From: Porphyromonadaceae bacterium UBA4262 | GTDB lineage: Bacteria > Bacteroidota > Bacteroidia > Bacteroidales > Muribaculaceae | NCBI GenBank assembly: GCA_002396085.1 | Contig: DGWI01000004.1 | Location: 1-27,245 of the forward strand | Length of the DNA stretch: 27,245 nt | Reading direction: 5' to 3' | Shown: one piece after another, positions 23,161-27,245 of the stretch | Layout: each line of letters opens with the position of its first letter | Numbering within the stretch: position 1 is the stretch's first letter | Made by a program: the position numbers and the translations under genes | The notes under the pieces: model-generated | What the model was told of the DNA's origin: nothing | Seen by the model: only the letters and a program-made list of their open reading frames with translations | Database searches by the model: none

Positions 23161-25038
23161 TTATCTGCCTAGTAGCAAGAGCAATATATTGATATCGCTC
23201 GGTGAAATGCCCGGGATGCGCGATGCCTGACCGATGGTCTCAGGGTCGATAGCAGCCAATTTCTGGCGCCCCTCTGTACTAATTTGATGTATTGACAGAT
23301 AATCAAACTTACCCTTAATGACCAACTGCTCGAGCCGCTGCAACTTGTCGGCGACCAGTTGCTCGCGGTCAATATACCCCTTGTACTTGATGCGTATCTC
23401 AGTGGCTTCGATAATTTCGGAGCGACGCACTTGGTCTATCTCCCCCACCCTCGCCTGCAACTCGGGCAGACACGGCATCAAAGATGCTATCGAAACCTGC
23501 GGACGCAGTATCAAGTCGTAGAGTTTCTGCCCCTGACGCAACGGTTGCGAACCCAGGCCTGCGAGCGACTCATTCACCTCATCGGGTCGAACTGTGGTCT
23601 CGCGCAGATAGGCCAGCAACGACTCGATGGCAGCGCGCTTGGCCACCATCAGGTCATATCGCTCCTGAGTGGCCAGCCCCAAACGATAGGCACGCTCGGT
23701 GAGGCGCATGTCGGCATCGTCCTGACGCAGCAAGATGCGGTGCTCGGCACGCGAGGTGAACATACGATAAGGCTCATCTACCCCTTTGGTCACCAGATCG
23801 TCGATGAGCACGCCGATGTAAGCCTCATCACGACCCAGCACAAAGGGCTCGCCACCCACAATCTGCTGATGCGCATTGACACCCGCCACCAAACCCTGAC
23901 CTGCTGCCTCCTCATAGCCTGTAGTTCCATTTACTTGACCGGCAAAATAAAGGCCTCTCACACGCTTGGTCTCCAGCGTATGATGCAGTTGTGTGGGGTC
24001 GAAATAGTCATACTCGATGGCGTATCCAGGGCGGTAAATGTGGGCATCGGCAAGAGCAGGAATCTGACTCAAAGCCTCGATCTGCACCTGCCACGGCAAC
24101 GACGAACTGAAGCCGTTGAGGTAGCATTCGTTGGTCGTCTCACCCTCAGGCTCAACGAAGAGTTGGTGACTATCCTTGTCGGCAAACGTCACGATCTTGG
24201 TCTCTATGCTGGGGCAATAACGTGGTCCCACACTATTGATCTGACCATTATAGAGCGGTGACTCGGCAAGAGAATCACGTAACACGCTGTGCACCTGTTG
24301 GTTAGTATAGACAATCCAGCAAGAGCGCTGACGCAACTGCGAACGCACATCGGGCAAATAGGAGAAGTGATGAAAGTCGCTATCTCCCTTTTGCTCAATG
24401 GCTTGCGTGTAGTCAACTGTGCGTCCGTCGATGCGTACTGGCGTACCGGTCTTCATGCGGTTGGCATCAAAGCCCATCGACACCAATTGCTCGGTCAATC
24501 CGTGAGCAGCTGGCTCTGAGACCCGCCCACCGGGTGTCTGCACACGCCCCACGTGCATCAGCCCATTGAGGAATGTACCGGCAGTGAGCACGACAGCACG
24601 GCAGGTGAAGTGCACACCCAGTGCCGTGGTGACACCACACACCGCCCCATCCTCGATGTCAAGCCCGGTAACCGAATCTTGCCACAGATACAAGTTAGGT
24701 TCGTTCTCGACGATGCTGCGCCACTCGGCCATGAAACGCATGCGATCGCACTGCGAGCGAGGGCTCCACATGGCTGGCCCCTTGCTGCGGTTGAGCAGAC
24801 GAAACTGAATGGACGACCTGTCGGTGACGATGCCCATGCGTCCCCCCAGCGCATCAATCTCGCGCACAATTTGCCCCTTGGCGATGCCGCCCACTGCGGG
24901 GTTGCAACTCATCTGCGCAATCTTGTTCATGTCGATGGTGATGAGCATTGTGCACGAGCCGAGGCGAGCCGACGCACACGCCGCCTCACATCCGGCATGG
25001 CCGGCACCAATCACGATCACATCATAGTCTAGACGCAT
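23161..25038 (-). CDS. mnmG: tRNA uridine-5-carboxymethylaminomethyl modification enzyme MnmG (GidA)
   Basis: The 625-residue FAD protein acts with MnmE to install the cmnm5 group at wobble U34 of certain tRNAs. The FAD-binding loop is VIGAGHAGCEAA at 9-20. Family blocks seen include MSCNPAVGGIAKG (about 44-56), GGRMGIVTD, LTAGTFLNG, and GLYFAGQVNGTTGYEEAAGQ near 375-394. The C-terminal helical domain ends with ISPSDINILLLLLGR. The start MRLDYDVIVIGAG is clear. mnmG/gidA lies near oriC in many bacteria, and the neighbouring parS pair fits. It follows ybeY by 70 bp and precedes parS and apt. Confidence 0.98.
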   Translation of the reverse strand: MRLDYDVIVIGAGHAGCEAACASARLGSCTMLITIDMNKIAQMSCNPAVGGIAKGQIVREIDALGGRMGIVTDRSSIQFRLLNRSKGPAMWSPRSQCDRMRFMAEWRSIVENEPNLYLWQDSVTGLDIEDGAVCGVTTALGVHFTCRAVVLTAGTFLNGLMHVGRVQTPGGRVSEPAAHGLTEQLVSMGFDANRMKTGTPVRIDGRTVDYTQAIEQKGDSDFHHFSYLPDVRSQLRQRSCWIVYTNQQVHSVLRDSLAESPLYNGQINSVGPRYCPSIETKIVTFADKDSHQLFVEPEGETTNECYLNGFSSSLPWQVQIEALSQIPALADAHIYRPGYAIEYDYFDPTQLHHTLETKRVRGLYFAGQVNGTTGYEEAAGQGLVAGVNAHQQIVGGEPFVLGRDEAYIGVLIDDLVTKGVDEPYRMFTSRAEHRILLRQDDADMRLTERAYRLGLATQERYDLMVAKRAAIESLLAYLRETTVRPDEVNESLAGLGSQPLRQGQKLYDLILRPQVSIASLMPCLPELQARVGEIDQVRRSEIIEATEIRIKYKGYIDREQLVADKLQRLEQLVIKGKFDYLSIHQISTEGRQKLAAIDPETIGQASRIPGISPSDINILLLLLGR

Positions 25039-25043
25039 TATTC

Positions 25044-25072
25044 AGTTACAAGTTACGAGTTACGAGTTGCGA
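25044..25072. repeat. Four-unit 7-bp tandem repeat AGTTACG
   Basis: AGTTACA, AGTTACG, AGTTACG and AGTTGCG follow one another from 25044 to 25071 in the ybeY-mnmG gap. It is one of several heptad repeats in the intergenic DNA of this window. Confidence 0.8.
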
Positions 25073-25108
25073 GATTCACGCGACACATCTCAAGAGGCTA
25101 ATTGTGCA

Positions 25109-25555
25109 TTATGCGTTTTGCTGCGACAACAGCCCCTCGGGCCGCATCGCCAGAGCGGCATCCTCGTGCTGTTCCATGATCTCGCGCTCGCCAGGGCCCT
25201 TGTCGTTGATGCCACACAAGTGCAGCACCCCGTGGATGACAACGCGGCACAATTCGTCGCTCTCCCCCACCCCACCCTGCTCGGCATTGCTCTTGACCGT
25301 GTCGAGCGAGATGACCATGTCGCCACTGATGCGGCGGCTGGTCGAATAGTCAAAGGTGATGATGTCGGTGTAGTAGTCGTGCTGCAAAAACTGGCGATTG
25401 GTCGCAAGGATATACTCATCGTCACAGAACAGATAGGACAACCGCCCCACCCTGCGACCATGAGCAGCAGCCACCGCTTCGACCCAAGCCGTCAAGCGAC
25501 CCAAATCGAACTGCGGAGCATCAACTCCATGCGACATGATGTTAATCTCGGTCAT
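25109..25555 (-). CDS. ybeY: Endoribonuclease YbeY (rRNA maturation factor)
   Basis: The product is 148 residues from the ATG at 25555. A TTG three codons earlier is open but less likely. YbeY is a zinc endoribonuclease involved in 16S rRNA 3'-end maturation and 70S quality control. The zinc motif is HGVLHLCGINDKG, with the two histidines of HGxLHLxG and, as in other Bacteroidota members, Asp in place of the third His region. ITFDYS and GDMVIS precede it as expected for the family. The gene heads the ybeY-mnmG-apt-uvrC-dtd block and has a candidate -7 box about 20 bp upstream. Confidence 0.95.
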   Translation of the reverse strand: MTEINIMSHGVDAPQFDLGRLTAWVEAVAAAHGRRVGRLSYLFCDDEYILATNRQFLQHDYYTDIITFDYSTSRRISGDMVISLDTVKSNAEQGGVGESDELCRVVIHGVLHLCGINDKGPGEREIMEQHEDAALAMRPEGLLSQQNA

Positions 25556-25573
25556 ATATTTCAATTAAACCAA

Positions 25574-25581
25574 CAAAGTTA
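25574..25581 (-). promoter_or_regulatory. -7 box of ybeY
   Basis: On the minus strand this reads TAACTTTG, matching TAnnTTTG. The nearest TTTG upstream (25608-25605) is 23 bases away, wider than usual. The leader would be very short. Confidence 0.5.
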
Positions 25582-25872
25582 ACCAAATAATCCCAAATAG
25601 CCCGCAAATTGGGCAGAAAAATTATTTTTCACATCCATTAAGACTATGCAACACTTTTCTGCCTTAAAAATCGGTATCCATCAAAAGCAGCATTTCTCTT
25701 TCACAATCAGCATTTTCGCCTGTTTTTAACGCGCTGAGAGTTAAATTTTCGCTCACCATGCGCACAACTCATCGCAAAAAGGCGCACCATTTCGACAATA
25801 AACCAGAGGTAGAGATACAGAATCAATCGACGTGACAAGAAAAACATCGAAATTAGATTTTGTAAAAGAATT
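25582..25872. other. Divergent intergenic region without a gene
   Basis: This AT-rich DNA lies between the divergent ybeY and beta-helix genes. I see no protein-like frame, RNA gene or clear DnaA-box cluster. The open frame that reaches back to 25832 is only the upstream extension of the beta-helix gene and reads across its promoter. Confidence 0.6.
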
Positions 25873-25903
25873 TTTGAAATTTCAAAATTTCTTTCTATAT
25901 TTG
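25873..25903 (+). promoter_or_regulatory. Consensus promoter of the beta-helix gene with an overlapping palindrome
   Basis: TTTG (25873-25876), exactly 19 bases, then TATATTTG (25896-25903) is a textbook Bacteroidota promoter. The -33 box lies inside a perfect palindrome, TTTTGAAATTTCAAAA (25872-25887), which could be an operator. The leader would be about 24 nt. Confidence 0.82.
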
Positions 25904-25933
25904 CACTATCTATTCACTAAAAAATTAATAATT

Positions 25934-27115
25934 ATGAAACTGAGAACTTTCCTTACGACAATTGCAATGCTCTGCATGGCACTCGCAGCCGCGGCACAGG
26001 GCAACACCATCATTGTGAACAACGCAGCCGAGTTGGTCAACGCCTTAGGACCAGACCGTACCATCGTGATCGCTACAAACCAGCCACTCAACATCACCGA
26101 GGCCATCGACCAGAGGGTGGGAGAGGGAACGCTACCCGAGGGAGAAACCTATTACGACCCCGTGACGGCCGCAGCCATCACCGCCCAAGTCACCTATGCG
26201 TCAAACACCGACGGCAACACGCTGCAGGTGCGTGGCTGCAACAATCTCACCATCCGCTCGGCACGAGGCAGAGCCACACTGCTGGCAACGCCACGCTATG
26301 CCAACGTCCTGGAGTTTATCCACTGCAACAATGTCCTGCTAGAGAACATCATCATGGGGCACACCCAGGATGGCTACTGCGACAAGGGCGTACTCGAACT
26401 GGATGGTTGCAACCACGTGACCATCAACGACTGCGACCTGTTCGGCTGCGGAACCGAGGGCTTTGTGATCGAGGCCTGCAACGACGTAACCGTCAACCGC
26501 ACCACGGTGCATGACTGCACCTACTACACCATGCACATCGTGCGCTCCAATCAAGTGCGCTTCAACGACTGCATCTTCCGCGACAACCGCGAGTTTAGCC
26601 AGTTGTGCATCAATGGCTGCGACGACATCAACTTCACAGGATGCCTCTTCGACAACCTGCAAGGGCCGCTCTTTGCGCTCAACGACTACACCAACTTCTA
26701 TAGTTGCACCTTCAGGAAGTGTCAGATGCAACCCATCGACAGCGAGTTTGGCCCTCAAGGCTATGCCGTGCTCGCCTTCTGCACACAACTGCCCGACGAC
26801 GCACCCGCAACAATCCATGTCAAGAAGCCGACACTCAGTCCCGGGCTGTGGACCGACGGCACACACCGCTATCGTGTCACGCAGGCCGATCCCTACCGAT
26901 ACACATTCACCTCGCTCGACAACCCCGACCAAGTCTTTGCCCTCAACTGCATCTCGGTGGCAGCCAATGAGTATATCCTGGCACCCCAGTACCCCTACGA
27001 GAACTTTGCAGGTCGTCTAGTAGCCGATGCGGGTCGCATTGGCGCAGTCGACTATGTGCGCATCCTCGACGACGGGGGCGCGCTGCTGCAATCCTTCAAG
27101 CGCATCGGCCGCTAG
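25934..27115 (+). CDS. Secreted right-handed beta-helix protein
   Basis: The product is 393 residues from the ATG at 25934, which begins MKLRTFLTTIAMLCMALAAAAQG, a clear signal peptide. Starting further upstream would read through the promoter. Residues about 100-245 show repeated rungs of 23-24 residues with the pattern (G/A)CNxVxIxxC. Examples are GCNNLTIRS, HCNNVLLEN, GCNHVTINDC, ACNDVTVNR, SNQVRFNDC and GCDDINFTGC. This is typical of parallel beta-helix (NosD/pectate-lyase-like) proteins, with Asn and Cys ladders. A C-terminal ~110 residues form a separate beta-rich part. No catalytic residues can be assigned. It may bind or cleave polysaccharide at the cell surface or in the periplasm. 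It is a single gene with its own strong promoter. Confidence 0.85.
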   Translation: MKLRTFLTTIAMLCMALAAAAQGNTIIVNNAAELVNALGPDRTIVIATNQPLNITEAIDQRVGEGTLPEGETYYDPVTAAAITAQVTYASNTDGNTLQVRGCNNLTIRSARGRATLLATPRYANVLEFIHCNNVLLENIIMGHTQDGYCDKGVLELDGCNHVTINDCDLFGCGTEGFVIEACNDVTVNRTTVHDCTYYTMHIVRSNQVRFNDCIFRDNREFSQLCINGCDDINFTGCLFDNLQGPLFALNDYTNFYSCTFRKCQMQPIDSEFGPQGYAVLAFCTQLPDDAPATIHVKKPTLSPGLWTDGTHRYRVTQADPYRYTFTSLDNPDQVFALNCISVAANEYILAPQYPYENFAGRLVADAGRIGAVDYVRILDDGGALLQSFKRIGR

Positions 27116-27173
27116 GCAGGGTAGGGGACACCCACCTATTGATTGACAAAGAGTAACTTTTATATATAAACAT

Positions 27174-27204
27174 TTTGCAATGAACTTTTAAATAACTAAT
27201 TTTG
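27174..27204 (+). promoter_or_regulatory. Outward-facing consensus promoter
   Basis: TTTG (27174-27177), 19 bases, then TAATTTTG (27197-27204) is a full Bacteroidota promoter reading out of the window. The gene it serves is not in the window. Confidence 0.75.
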
Positions 27205-27213
27205 CGTGACAGG

Positions 27214-27245
27214 AGGACGGTTTGTACCGTCCTGAAAAAAGTTTA
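27214..27245 (+). repeat. Right-end hairpin and 23-bp terminal inverted repeat
   Basis: AGGACGG (27214-27220) pairs with CCGTCCT (27227-27233) around TTTGTA and is followed by GAAAAAAGTTTA. Bases 27223-27245 are the exact reverse complement of 2-24. The hairpin would lie close to the 5' end of any transcript from the promoter at 27174-27204. Confidence 0.75.

Noticed and set aside
25582..25872. RNA gene or oriC in the ybeY/beta-helix gap
   Set aside because: No tRNA-like folding, strong hairpin or repeated DnaA-type boxes could be seen by eye.

Overview
The window looks like a chromosomal segment of a Bacteroidales bacterium, most likely a gut Muribaculaceae/Prevotella-type organism. Many genes are preceded by the Bacteroidota promoter (TTTG, about 19-21 bases, TAnnTTTG) and lack Shine-Dalgarno sequences. 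Coding DNA is fairly GC-rich while gaps are AT-rich and full of short repeats. A 1607-residue secreted protein ends in a C-terminal domain of the kind seen on Bacteroidales surface proteins. The order ybeY-mnmG-apt-uvrC-dtd-mazG-deoC also fits this group. Species assignment is inference.

Layout. 1-7300 (+): a repeat array, frr (ribosome recycling factor), more repeats, a structured leader, the giant secreted protein, a strong terminator, then inverted and direct copies of the same repeat family around an insertion-sequence relic. 7316-8587 (+): a NamZ-like (DUF1343) lipoprotein. 8588-8771: a heptad, telomere-like array with a perfect 21-bp inverted repeat between convergent genes. 8794-10065 (-): serS. 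10170-10560: a relic reading frame with a terminator inside it, then glsA (+). 11500-12492 (-): an outer-membrane beta-barrel gene broken by a 204-bp miniature transposable element. Removing the element and one 9-bp target copy restores a single reading frame.

12676-14774 (-): purN, deoD and a YebC-family gene. 14978-25555 (-): a long co-directional block of an LTA-synthase-like membrane sulfatase-fold enzyme, a superfamily I helicase, deoC, mazG-like, dtd, uvrC, apt, mnmG and ybeY. Two perfect copies of the ParB-binding site parS (TGTTTCACGTGAAACA) lie 1.1 kb apart, one inside uvrC and one between mnmG and apt. This suggests the segment is near the replication origin. 25934-27115 (+): a secreted right-handed beta-helix protein with a textbook promoter.

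How the genes fit together. The minus-strand block groups nucleotide salvage and clean-up (apt, deoC, mazG-like, deoD, purN), tRNA/rRNA quality control (mnmG, dtd, ybeY) and DNA repair (uvrC, helicase). NamZ and the LTA-synthase-like enzyme act on the envelope. The window begins and ends in the same 23-bp sequence in inverted orientation, so it is probably bounded by two copies of a multicopy element.

No new defence or biosynthetic system is visible. The most notable signals are the parS pair, the miniature element with a reconstructable target gene, and the unusual families of short tandem and palindromic repeats.
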